Below are positions 18,248 through 25,851 of a stretch of DNA of 64,000 nucleotides, piece after piece. A program made the position numbers and the translations under genes. How positions within the stretch are numbered: the first letter of the stretch is position 1; each line of letters begins with the position of its first letter. The stretch covers positions 62,001-126,000 of the forward strand of contig NZ_JBBODE010000002.1 of NCBI RefSeq assembly GCF_038002765.1, written 5' to 3'. The notes below the pieces were generated by a model. The model was given only the letters and a program-made list of their open reading frames with translations, made no database searches and was not told the DNA's origin. This stretch comes from Peribacillus sp. FSL H8-0477 (GTDB taxonomy: Bacteria > Bacillota > Bacilli > Bacillales > DSM-1321).

Positions 18248-18574
18248 ATGTTTGTTCAAATGCGACGCACTGTAGTAACTGAGGGGAATGCTCATAAGAT
18301 TGTTGAGCGGTTTAAGAAAAACCCAGAGAAACCATCAAAAGTTGAACAACGTGAAGGCTATATTGATCGAGAAGTGTTAGTGAAAAAAACACGTCGTGGT
18401 GAAGAAGAAGTAATCGTATTGATTCGTTGGGAATCAGAAGAGGCTTGGAAAGCTTGGGAAAAGAGCCCAGAGCATATCGAAGGCCACAAAAAGAAAATCG
18501 CTGAACATGGCGGCAAGCCACCAAAACCAGATTATGTTATCTCTTCAGAGGGCGGCGGCTATTACGTACAATAA
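18248..18574 (+). CDS. Heme-degrading monooxygenase, HmoA/IsdG-type ABM domain
   Basis: 108 residues, a single antibiotic-biosynthesis-monooxygenase ferredoxin-like fold: MFVQMRRTVVTEGNAHKIVERF at the start and VLIRWESEEAWKAWEKSPEH in the middle, as in B. subtilis HmoA. Such proteins open the heme ring and free iron. ATG at 18248 has AAGGAG 6 nt upstream. Its position right after a Fe importer fits iron scavenging. The C-terminal His of SPEHIEGHKKK is a candidate heme ligand. Confidence 0.85.
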   Translation: MFVQMRRTVVTEGNAHKIVERFKKNPEKPSKVEQREGYIDREVLVKKTRRGEEEVIVLIRWESEEAWKAWEKSPEHIEGHKKKIAEHGGKPPKPDYVISSEGGGYYVQ

Positions 18575-18616
18575 GCGATGATGGCAGATAATAGGATTTA
18601 CACTTGAAGTGACAGC

Positions 18617-18648
18617 CCGTAAAAACACCTCCAATGGAGGTGTTTTTC
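18617..18648. terminator. Bidirectional terminator
   Basis: AAAAACACCTCC / GGAGGTGTTTTT perfect stem with a 4-base loop. It ends the hmoA-like transcript and would also end the decayed minus-strand FGE remnant. Confidence 0.9.
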
Positions 18649-18730
18649 TTATAGTGTTCGAGCAAACCGGAATCCAATCGTCTCAAACAATGCTCAGCCC
18701 AATGTCCCCCTTGTAAATTGTACATCTCTG
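18649..18730 (-). pseudogene. Decayed C-terminal remnant of an FGE-sulfatase-domain gene
   Basis: On the minus strand one frame reads YNLQGGHWAEHC and the neighbouring frame then reads ALFETIGFRFARTL and a stop. These match RGGSWAEDERGC and SFCIEDLGFRLARTLV at the end of the intact gene at 13396-14064, joined by a frameshift. No upstream part of the domain is left. It looks like a relic of a second copy. Confidence 0.72.
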
Positions 18731-18816
18731 TTCCTTGAAATTGAGCTAAGGAAAACAATTAGAAATTTATGTTAAAGTAAATTCATATAATCTATCTAAA
18801 ATGAGGTGTGAGACTG

Positions 18817-19494
18817 TTGAAAAGGCTTTTTGTTGCCATTAAACACGGAGACCTGCATCAAATGAAGGCTATCTTGAAGAAAAATCCAGCACTCATTAAT
18901 TGTACAGCCAAACACCCCCCAAAAAAAGATGATGGACAATCACCTTTACAGGTAGCGATTAAAACGGGAAATTTTAAAATTGCAGATTATTTGATTGATG
19001 CCGGTGCAGATGTGAATTTTATCGAGTCTGAAAGTTGTAATGAATGGAAAATGCCTGTCATACAAGATGCGATAAGAGCCACAATAATGAGTTCGAGGTT
19101 TCTAACATTTATGTATAAAAACGGAGAAAAAGTGTGGGAGCCCTATAACACAAAAGAGCAATTCAATGCAGCCTTTACTCTGTTAAAAAAAATAATTGAA
19201 GCAGGCGCAGATATTCATTCGTATGATTCATACGGGAATTCTTGTTTAGGAAGAGCGGTACTGGATGCCAAGCAAGTTATACCAGCCGGAGTTCAAGATC
19301 CCAAAGATAAGCGGCCATTAAATAATGAATTAAAGGAAGATTTAACGGTGGTTTTTCGTTTGCTTTTCAAGAGTGGAGCCAATATAAATGAAGTGCATAC
19401 AGATAAAGAGAAGAGCAAGATGATTTTACACAGTTTTTATAAAATAGAGGAGCTCATACTGAATAATGCCGAGGACCAAGCGGGGCATATATAA
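18817..19494 (+). CDS. Ankyrin-repeat protein
   Basis: 225 residues with ankyrin repeats: SPLQVAIKTGNFKIADYLIDAGADVNF (about 40-70), then LLKKIIEAGADIHSYDSYGNSCLGRAV and LLFKSGANINEVHTDKEKS. No signal peptide. TTG at 18817 is chosen, 7 nt after GAGGTG; a GTG at 18808 overlaps that site. The function is unknown: ankyrin repeats mediate protein binding. It stands alone, ending at a clear terminator. Confidence 0.82.
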   Translation: MKRLFVAIKHGDLHQMKAILKKNPALINCTAKHPPKKDDGQSPLQVAIKTGNFKIADYLIDAGADVNFIESESCNEWKMPVIQDAIRATIMSSRFLTFMYKNGEKVWEPYNTKEQFNAAFTLLKKIIEAGADIHSYDSYGNSCLGRAVLDAKQVIPAGVQDPKDKRPLNNELKEDLTVVFRLLFKSGANINEVHTDKEKSKMILHSFYKIEELILNNAEDQAGHI

Positions 19495-19529
19495 GAAAAG
19501 AATCCATTTTACTAATGGATTCTTTTTCA
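19494..19529. terminator. Terminator of the ankyrin gene
   Basis: AAGAATCCATT / AATGGATTCTT stem with T run; symmetrical A and T runs allow use from both sides. Confidence 0.9.
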
Positions 19530-19547
19530 TTATCGAACAATAGGTGT

Positions 19548-20309
19548 TTAGTAAGCGGACCATCCCGCATCGGCAGCCATAACTACCCCGTTAACGTAAG
19601 AAGATTCGTTACTAGCTAAGAAAAGAGCAATATCTGCAATTTCTTCAGGTGTGCCGGCACGCGGCATCAGGTTTACCCCACGCGTTGCATACTTTATACC
19701 TTCCATGTCCATTCCTTCCATTGAAGCGACTAACCCTGTTTCTACTTGTGCTGGAGCGATTGCGTTACAGCGAATTCCTTGCGGACCATAGTGTGAAGCT
19801 ATGTTTTTTGTCATACCCGTTACGGCGTGTTTAGCAGCTGTATACGTGAAGCCTCCACGTCCCCCAGTTAAGCCGGCAATCGATGAAAGGTTTACAATTA
19901 TGCCACTGCCTTGTGCTTGAAATAGTGGCAATATTTTACGTGTGCTTCGCATAACCCCGCCAACATTAATATCCATAACACGCTGCCATACATCATCTTC
20001 TACATTGTGTGCAGCCTGCATTTTATCTAACACACCCGCACAATTCACTAAAATATCAACGCGGCCGAAAGCTGCGACAGTATCATCGATCATTCTCTGA
20101 ATGTCTTCTTCAACTGCTACATTAACTTTCACACCTAGAGCTTGTACGCCTTTATCTTTAAACATTTCAACTGTACTATTTAAAGCCTCTTCATTGAAAT
20201 CCGCAATGACTATTTTTGCCCCTTCTTGTGCATAACGCCCTGCAATTGCTTTGCCGATCCCATTTGCACTACCTGTAATAATGGCTACTTTATCTTGTAA
20301 TCGTGTCAT
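19548..20309 (-). CDS. Short-chain dehydrogenase/reductase
   Basis: 253 residues, classical SDR. The cofactor loop TGSANGIG (12-19), D37 (NAD preference likely), NCAGV (89-93, NNAG-type), catalytic Ser142/143, Tyr156 and Lys160 (YTAAK) are all present. It oxidises or reduces a hydroxyl/keto group on an unknown substrate. It diverges from a TetR gene and shares a promoter-region motif with the flavoprotein gene at 21562-23190, so it probably belongs to that pathway. Confidence 0.9.
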   Translation of the reverse strand: MTRLQDKVAIITGSANGIGKAIAGRYAQEGAKIVIADFNEEALNSTVEMFKDKGVQALGVKVNVAVEEDIQRMIDDTVAAFGRVDILVNCAGVLDKMQAAHNVEDDVWQRVMDINVGGVMRSTRKILPLFQAQGSGIIVNLSSIAGLTGGRGGFTYTAAKHAVTGMTKNIASHYGPQGIRCNAIAPAQVETGLVASMEGMDMEGIKYATRGVNLMPRAGTPEEIADIALFLASNESSYVNGVVMAADAGWSAY

Positions 20310-20346
20310 TTTATGTTTCCTCCCAACTAATATGTGTGATCATTAG

Positions 20347-20362
20347 TATAACTGAAAATTAC
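20347..20362. promoter_or_regulatory. Shared promoter-region motif, copy 1
   Basis: TATAACTGAAAATTAC lies 38-53 nt before the SDR start, in the SDR/TetR divergent region. It is repeated with a single change at 23246-23261, before the flavoprotein gene. Candidate site for the divergent TetR protein; read on the minus strand it spans the likely promoter core. Confidence 0.5.
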
Positions 20363-20429
20363 CTTTTTTATAAAATAATCGGAAACCCAATAATTTTAAA
20401 AGTATAATAGTGTAAAAGAAGGTGAATAG

Positions 20430-21053
20430 ATGAATAAGAAACAAGAACGTCGCAATCAGATGGTTACGGCTGCGCATAAGTTATTTGCCCAAGAAGGTTT
20501 TGAAAAAGCAACCATGCAAAGAGTGGCAGATGAAGCAGATGTGGGTGTTGCAACACTTTTTCGATATTTTCCAGATAAAGAGGCACTGATAATAGAAGTC
20601 GTCAAAAGAATTATTGAAAAGCAGGTTCCTTACTTTGAAGAGATTTATGCGGTCAATAAACCAGGCATTGAAAAAGTGGATGATGTGTTAACTACATATA
20701 TTCGATTTATTTTTGAAGAAAATCAGGCATCGATTAAGCTTCTGGAATCATTTGAGTTATATATCGTGTTTCATACAATTGACATGCATTTACTAGAACG
20801 AATTAAAAAAGCATATAGTGCAGTCTGGGAAATCATATTAAAGATCGTGAAGGAAGGGAAAGAGGATGGTTCTATTCAGCTTTCAATTAGTGATGAACAA
20901 ATCATAAGAACCATGCTTAGTATGTTTGGTACATCCATCAAGAAGTATGCACTCTATTCTATTTTGCCTGAAACGATTATTCCTGTTCCTTCACGAGACG
21001 AATTAATCGGTGCAAAGAGAGTACTATTAACCTATCTGCAGCACCCAAAGTAA
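20430..21053 (+). CDS. TetR/AcrR-family transcriptional regulator
   Basis: 207 residues. The N-terminal helix-turn-helix is typical: RRNQMVTAAHKLFAQEGFEKATMQRVADEADVGVATLFRYFPDKEALI (about 7-55); a helical ligand domain follows with no recognisable ligand signature. AAGAAGGTG precedes the ATG. It is divergent from the SDR gene and most likely represses it and the flavoprotein genes, releasing on binding a pathway substrate. This role is inferred from position. Confidence 0.9.
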   Translation: MNKKQERRNQMVTAAHKLFAQEGFEKATMQRVADEADVGVATLFRYFPDKEALIIEVVKRIIEKQVPYFEEIYAVNKPGIEKVDDVLTTYIRFIFEENQASIKLLESFELYIVFHTIDMHLLERIKKAYSAVWEIILKIVKEGKEDGSIQLSISDEQIIRTMLSMFGTSIKKYALYSILPETIIPVPSRDELIGAKRVLLTYLQHPK

Positions 21054-21087
21054 AAGAGTAGTCTAGTTAATAGACTACTCTTGATAA

Positions 21088-21543
21088 TTATTTAACAAAG
21101 TTTATTTCCAGAAGTTTAGCTACAATTGCATCTGTTAACTCTTGTGCTGTTTGCGGAACAAATTTAGTTAAGATTTGATTAATCATCGGGCCCATCATTC
21201 CGGCAGCTGTAATATCTAAATAACCCGTCATGTTCGTTGTGTTTTCGTCGATAGATTCTGCTTTGAAATAACCGCCGCCGATGAAATTATCTGAAAGACC
21301 CTTTAAATCAAATAGTACTTCACTTGGTTCGTTCCATTCTTTAATATCTATTTGAAGCTTGACCTTTTTTTTCATGAATCCTAAGTCACCTTTGAAAGAC
21401 CAAGTGGATTGACGCTCTGTGATTACTTCATGATCAATATAGCCTGGTACAAGAGGTGCCCAATTATTCATATCGTGGACAAAAGCCCAGATTGTTTCGA
21501 TATTTAGCGGTACTTCTACTGTGTGCGATCCTTGCGGCATCAT
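21088..21543 (-). CDS. CoxG-like SRPBCC-fold protein
   Basis: 151 residues. The N-terminus GSHTVEVPLNIETIWAFVHDMNNWAPLVPGY is typical of CoxG/SRPBCC proteins, with the helix-grip end MINQILTKFVPQTAQELTDAIV. The fold binds hydrophobic ligands in a deep pocket. ATG at 21543 is preferred to GTG at 21549, which overlaps AAAGGAAG. It lies 18 nt behind the flavoprotein gene upstream in the same direction, so the two are an operon; a lipid-like substrate would suit both. Confidence 0.78.
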   Translation of the reverse strand: MMPQGSHTVEVPLNIETIWAFVHDMNNWAPLVPGYIDHEVITERQSTWSFKGDLGFMKKKVKLQIDIKEWNEPSEVLFDLKGLSDNFIGGGYFKAESIDENTTNMTGYLDITAAGMMGPMINQILTKFVPQTAQELTDAIVAKLLEINFVK

Positions 21544-21561
21544 TAGCACTTCCTTTAGTTA

Positions 21562-23190
21562 TTAGTTAGTTGCTGCGTGTTGACCTGCTAAAAAGCCAAA
21601 TACGATGGCTGGTCCAATGGTTCCTCCTGCGCTAGGATAAATAGGGCCAAGCGGATTGCCGGCAGCGTTTCCAGCGGCGTATAAACCAGCAATTGGTTCT
21701 TCATTAAAATCTACTACCTGTCCATTTTCGTTGATTTTCGGTCCGCCATTTGTACCAAGTGCGCCTAGATAGATGGGTAATGCATAGAAGGGACCTTTTT
21801 CAATCTTACCTAAGTTCTGTTTTGGACTGCCGCCGCCTGTTGTTAAGGCTTCAAACTGGATGGTACCGCGATTGAAGTCAGGATCAACACCTTGATCACA
21901 GTAAGCATTCCACTTTTGAATTTCCTCTTCTAAACCGTTTGCATCTACGCCGATTTTTTCTGCAAGTTCATGGATGGTTGCCGCTTGATCAACCCATTCT
22001 GGCGCAGGATCTCCAGGCATCATGGTGACAATTAATTGGCTGTCTTTTAGCTGTTGATCGAAAATCATCCAAACGGGTGCTTTATTAGGGAAATCAATTG
22101 TTACCGGGTCGTAATTAAAGAAGGCGCGCGGCATGTCATTATAGGTTGTCCCTTCGTGTACAAAACGACGTCCATGTTTATTGACTACAATTGAATTAGG
22201 TCCTTGACGACCACTGCCAAGCTGAGCCATGACACGGTCTTCGTATTCAAATGTCGGATCGACCATTGCGGGATACCACCATGCCTCACTCATATTCTCA
22301 AGGGCTGCACCCGCTTTCATTGCCATCTTCAATGCGTCCCCTTCATTACCAGGAGGGGTTACCGGATGTGTGAATTCAGCTTTTAAGAAGGTTTTGACTA
22401 ATTGCTTATTCCATTCAAATCCGCCTGAAGCTAAAATAACCCCTTTTTTTGCTCCATAATAATGCGTTTCCCCATCATTTGTTTCAGCAATAACGCCTAT
22501 TACTTTACCGGTTTCATCCATGATTAATTCTTTTCCTGCTGTATGTATAAGCGTTTCAGCACCTCTGTCTAAACAAGCTTTAAACATGGATGCAATAAGA
22601 GAACGGCCCATTGTAACAATGTTTTCCTGCATGCGTTCTGCAACCACCTGAAAGTCAATACCACCAACGGCGCCGCCCTCTTCTAAGGTAAGAGGTGGGA
22701 AGAGTGGGTTTTGGCGAACTAAATTACCCCATTCACCAATTTCATTTAAACTATATGGTGCAGGATCTAACGAACGCGTTCCTTCTTTTAAGGCCTCGTC
22801 CATATGGGCGTAATATTCAGGATAGGATTTTGGTGTGACAAATTTTACTGGCGTATGATCATGTAAAAATTGAATGACTTCATGTCCCTTTTCTACGAAT
22901 GTTTCAATCATTTTATCATTAGCTCGATCTAAAGCTAATCGTTTAATATAGCGGATGGCATCTTCTTGATTATCTTCAAAACCAGCCTCTTTCATGTAAT
23001 GATTCACTGGAATCCATGGTACGCCGCCTGAAAAAGCTGTCGTTCCACCGATTTGATGTGTTTTTTCTAATATCAGCACTTTTGCACCGTTATCAGCTGC
23101 GGCTATAGCAGCACTTAAAGCAGCGCCGCCTGTGCCTAAAACGATTACATCAACTTCTTTATCCCATTCTATATGTAGTGAGTTTCTCAT
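21562..23190 (-). CDS. FAD-dependent oxidoreductase, ketosteroid-dehydrogenase/fumarate-reductase type (A)
   Basis: 542 residues. The Rossmann FAD site VIVLGTGGAALSAAIAAADNGAKVLILEK (about 14-42), the substrate-cap segment and the C-terminal FAD motif GLYAAGNAAGNPLGPIYPSAGGTIGPAIVFG are all present. This end pattern resembles 3-ketosteroid Delta1-dehydrogenases (KstD), though fumarate-reductase-like flavoproteins share it. No signal peptide or heme domain, so probably cytosolic. First gene of an operon with the CoxG-like gene. The substrate is unknown. Confidence 0.85.
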   Translation of the reverse strand: MRNSLHIEWDKEVDVIVLGTGGAALSAAIAAADNGAKVLILEKTHQIGGTTAFSGGVPWIPVNHYMKEAGFEDNQEDAIRYIKRLALDRANDKMIETFVEKGHEVIQFLHDHTPVKFVTPKSYPEYYAHMDEALKEGTRSLDPAPYSLNEIGEWGNLVRQNPLFPPLTLEEGGAVGGIDFQVVAERMQENIVTMGRSLIASMFKACLDRGAETLIHTAGKELIMDETGKVIGVIAETNDGETHYYGAKKGVILASGGFEWNKQLVKTFLKAEFTHPVTPPGNEGDALKMAMKAGAALENMSEAWWYPAMVDPTFEYEDRVMAQLGSGRQGPNSIVVNKHGRRFVHEGTTYNDMPRAFFNYDPVTIDFPNKAPVWMIFDQQLKDSQLIVTMMPGDPAPEWVDQAATIHELAEKIGVDANGLEEEIQKWNAYCDQGVDPDFNRGTIQFEALTTGGGSPKQNLGKIEKGPFYALPIYLGALGTNGGPKINENGQVVDFNEEPIAGLYAAGNAAGNPLGPIYPSAGGTIGPAIVFGFLAGQHAATN

Positions 23191-23211
23191 AGGCTAATCC
23201 TCCTCTAAAAT

Positions 23212-23261
23212 TGATAGTAACGCTATCATTAATTTAATTATCTGATATAACAGAAAATTAC
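23212..23261. promoter_or_regulatory. Operator candidates before flavoprotein A
   Basis: An inverted repeat TGATAG-TAACG-CTATCA (23212-23228) stands 22 nt before the start codon. Further up is TATAACAGAAAATTAC (23246-23261), the second copy of the motif found before the SDR gene (15 of 16 bases the same). On the minus strand TTGCGT and GATAAT, 17 nt apart, flank it, a possible promoter. Confidence 0.5.
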
Positions 23262-23361
23262 GCAAGAATATTTATAGAAAATAAAGGAAAAAGATATTCT
23301 TTATCTGAGTTTTATTAGAGGATAGGAAAAAAGGGACCAATGGACAGCCCCTTAACAACTC

Positions 23362-25035
23362 CTAAATGATTTGACCAGCGGGTACAAGTGATTTCGATAC
23401 ATACTCTTTTACATGATTAGCTGAAATATAACCAAATACAGTAGTTGGTCCTAATGTGGATCCAGGACCTGGGTAAACACGTCCCATAACAGATGCTGAA
23501 CAGTTCCCTGTTGCATATAATCCTTCTACAGGCTGACCGTTTTTTAAGGCTTGACCATGCTCATTGGCAACAATTCCGCCTTTTGTACCTAAATCACCAG
23601 GATAGATTTTACATGCATAAAACGGCGGTTTTAACATTGCCCCTAAGTTTGGATTTTTGTAGGTCGGATCACCGTAATAATTATCATATGCTGAGTTCCC
23701 ACGGCCAAAATCTTCATCTGTCCCGCTTTCAACAAATCGATTAAATCGTGTAACAGTAGATTGTAAACCTTTTAAATCAATCTCACATTTACTTGCAAGT
23801 TCTTCTATAGTAGATGCTTTGACAAAGAACCCACTCTCAACAGCTTTCTTAGGTGTCATACGAGGCAGCATATCACTAAAAAGGTATTTATTTCGATTCC
23901 GGCTTTCGAGTATGAGCCAAGAATGAATAGCTTTCCCGTTTCTTTCGTGTCGTTCTAAAATAGCGTGACCAGCGTCGACATACGATTCTGATTCATTGAA
24001 ATATCTTTCGCCAGTTTGATCTACAATGATACAGTGAGGCATTGAGCGTTCATAGACTAGAAACTTACGTGCTCCATTTGCATCCAGTGTGGCAGGGCCC
24101 CACCAAGCGTCATCTAAAAGAGCTGTATCAAGGTTATGCTTTTGTGCAATGAGCAGCATATCTCCCGTATTACTTTCGCTGGCAGAGGTCCAGTTCGTAT
24201 CTACATTATGATATTTTTTACGTAATTCTGGATTTCGTTCAAACCCACCTCCCGCTAAAATAACACCTTTACATTTAATGAAATAGGGTTGATGATCTTT
24301 CTCTACTTCAATTCCAATGATTTTGTCATTTTCAATGATTAGGTCTTTTAATGGGGTAGAAAGCCGAAGCGGCACTTTTTTATCTAAGGCAATTTGTAAT
24401 AAGCGTGAAACTAAGCCAGCACCAATCGAAATGGCTTTCTGCCCTTTGACTTTTCGTTTAAAGCCGTTAAAAAACATACCGACAACTGTATTGAAGTCTT
24501 TGGCATTCGTAAAGGCTTTTGGCAATGATGCCACTTTCCCGGAATATAGCGGCATAGGGGCTTCTAATTCTCCTGAACACATGGTACTTGCATAATCACC
24601 TAACAAGTTTGAATCGAAAATCTCACCCTCAATTGAACGACCGATTTTTCCTCCTGGCTTCTCAGGATAATAGTCAGGATAAAGTGAGCCGGCTACCCAT
24701 TTCATACCGAGATCCTCAAGGAACTTCACCATTTTTTGCCCATTTTTTACGTAGGCTTCTTTTCGTTCATAGGTAGAGGCAGGACCTGTATCTTCGATAA
24801 CAGTTTGCATATAAGTTAGAGCTTCTTCATCACTATCTTGTAACCCAGCCTTTTTTGACACATGATTATTCGGAATCCATAAACCGCCCCCTGAAAGAGC
24901 TGAAGACCCGCCCCAAGCCGAGCTTTTTTCAATGAGTAATGTACTTAAGCCGTTGTTTGCAGATGTAATAGCTGATACTAGTCCACCTGCACCGCTCCCA
25001 ACAACCACAACGTCAAATTCTTCATGCCATTCCAT
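23362..25035 (-). CDS. FAD-dependent oxidoreductase, 3-ketosteroid-dehydrogenase-like (B)
   Basis: 557 residues. FAD site VVVVGSGAGGLVSAITSANNGLSTLLIEK; SSALSGGGLWIPNNHVSKKAG and the C-terminal GLYATGNCSASVMGRVYPGPGSTLGPTTVFGYISANH are the hallmark of KstD enzymes (ASVMG-x-x-Y-x-G-x-G). KstD inserts the 1,2 double bond into ring A of 3-ketosteroids; related enzymes act on other cyclic ketones. It is a distant paralogue of the flavoprotein downstream, from which 171 nt separate it. A cre-like site stands about 70 nt before its start. Confidence 0.85.
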   Translation of the reverse strand: MEWHEEFDVVVVGSGAGGLVSAITSANNGLSTLLIEKSSAWGGSSALSGGGLWIPNNHVSKKAGLQDSDEEALTYMQTVIEDTGPASTYERKEAYVKNGQKMVKFLEDLGMKWVAGSLYPDYYPEKPGGKIGRSIEGEIFDSNLLGDYASTMCSGELEAPMPLYSGKVASLPKAFTNAKDFNTVVGMFFNGFKRKVKGQKAISIGAGLVSRLLQIALDKKVPLRLSTPLKDLIIENDKIIGIEVEKDHQPYFIKCKGVILAGGGFERNPELRKKYHNVDTNWTSASESNTGDMLLIAQKHNLDTALLDDAWWGPATLDANGARKFLVYERSMPHCIIVDQTGERYFNESESYVDAGHAILERHERNGKAIHSWLILESRNRNKYLFSDMLPRMTPKKAVESGFFVKASTIEELASKCEIDLKGLQSTVTRFNRFVESGTDEDFGRGNSAYDNYYGDPTYKNPNLGAMLKPPFYACKIYPGDLGTKGGIVANEHGQALKNGQPVEGLYATGNCSASVMGRVYPGPGSTLGPTTVFGYISANHVKEYVSKSLVPAGQII

Positions 25036-25106
25036 AATGACTCCTCCTTATTTAATTCACTGTTTTAAAGCGCTTGGAACTAAAATGAGTACCTAAACCC
25101 TAAACA

Positions 25107-25120
25107 AGAAAGCGTTTTCA
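25107..25120. promoter_or_regulatory. cre-like site (CcpA) before flavoprotein B
   Basis: AGAAAGCGTTTTCA differs at one position from the Bacillus cre consensus TGWAANCGNTNWCA. It would place the flavoprotein under carbon catabolite control. The rest of the 25036-25432 gap is AT-rich with no other clear feature. Confidence 0.5.
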
Positions 25121-25432
25121 TTTATTCGTAAACAATTTGTCTCTATAGATAAATATACAGGTTGTATAGTTAAATTATACCATTATAAAACAACTGATTA
25201 TAGACGTTTAAGGTATGAAAAACAATTAAAGATTTTTATCTTTACTCTGTTCGTTTGGATCTATCTGTATTCAAACGGTAGTTTTTTGTATGATTCGTTC
25301 ACGTCTTCAGATTTGCTGAACGGAAAAATATTCTAGAAAAGTTCAAAGTAGTTTGTTAATAGAAGAGGTGTGTGGCAGTATAGGCATAGATGGACATTTT
25401 TTAAAATTGTAATTTGTAATGGAGGAAACCTG

Positions 25433-25765
25433 ATGGCGGAATTGCCGAAATGCCCGAAGTGTAGTTCAGAATATACATATGAAGATGGATCTTTATTGGT
25501 TTGTCCAGAGTGCAGCCATGAATGGACAATAGGTACAGAAACGGAAGAACAACCAATAATTAAAGATGCTAACGGAAATAAACTCAATGACGGTGATGCA
25601 GTGACGATTATTAAAGATCTTAAAGTAAAAGGAAGCTCATCGGTTTTAAAAATGGGTACTAAAGTAAAAAGTATTCGACTAGTAGAGGGCGACCATAATA
25701 TTGATTGTAAGATTGATGGCTTTGGTGCGATGAAATTAAAATCTGAATTTGTTAAAAAGATATAA
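25433..25765 (+). CDS. PhnA/YjdM-family zinc-ribbon protein
   Basis: 110 residues: an N-terminal zinc ribbon with CPKC and CPEC (about residues 6-31), then a KOW/SH3-like C-terminal domain ([25 protein letters not shown]). This is the PhnA (alkylphosphonate-operon) family, whose function is unsettled despite the name. ATG at 25433 has GGAGG upstream; an in-frame GTG at 25370 lacks a ribosome site. Single gene with its own terminator. Confidence 0.88.
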   Translation: MAELPKCPKCSSEYTYEDGSLLVCPECSHEWTIGTETEEQPIIKDANGNKLNDGDAVTIIKDLKVKGSSSVLKMGTKVKSIRLVEGDHNIDCKIDGFGAMKLKSEFVKKI

Positions 25766-25778
25766 ATGTGTAAGTGCA

Positions 25779-25811
25779 GAAAAGCCATTTCAAGAAAATG
25801 GCTTTTTTGTG
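25779..25811 (+). terminator. Terminator of the phnA-like gene
   Basis: AAAAGCCATTT / AAATGGCTTTT stem followed by TTT. Confidence 0.88.
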
Positions 25812-25851
25812 TTTTAGGCAACAATAGGTTTCCAAATAGAAAGCCTTTTGT

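Noticed and set aside
18537-18758. A 73-residue minus-strand protein covering the FGE relic
   Set aside because: Only about 12 residues resemble the domain, the rest is out of frame and runs through a terminator.
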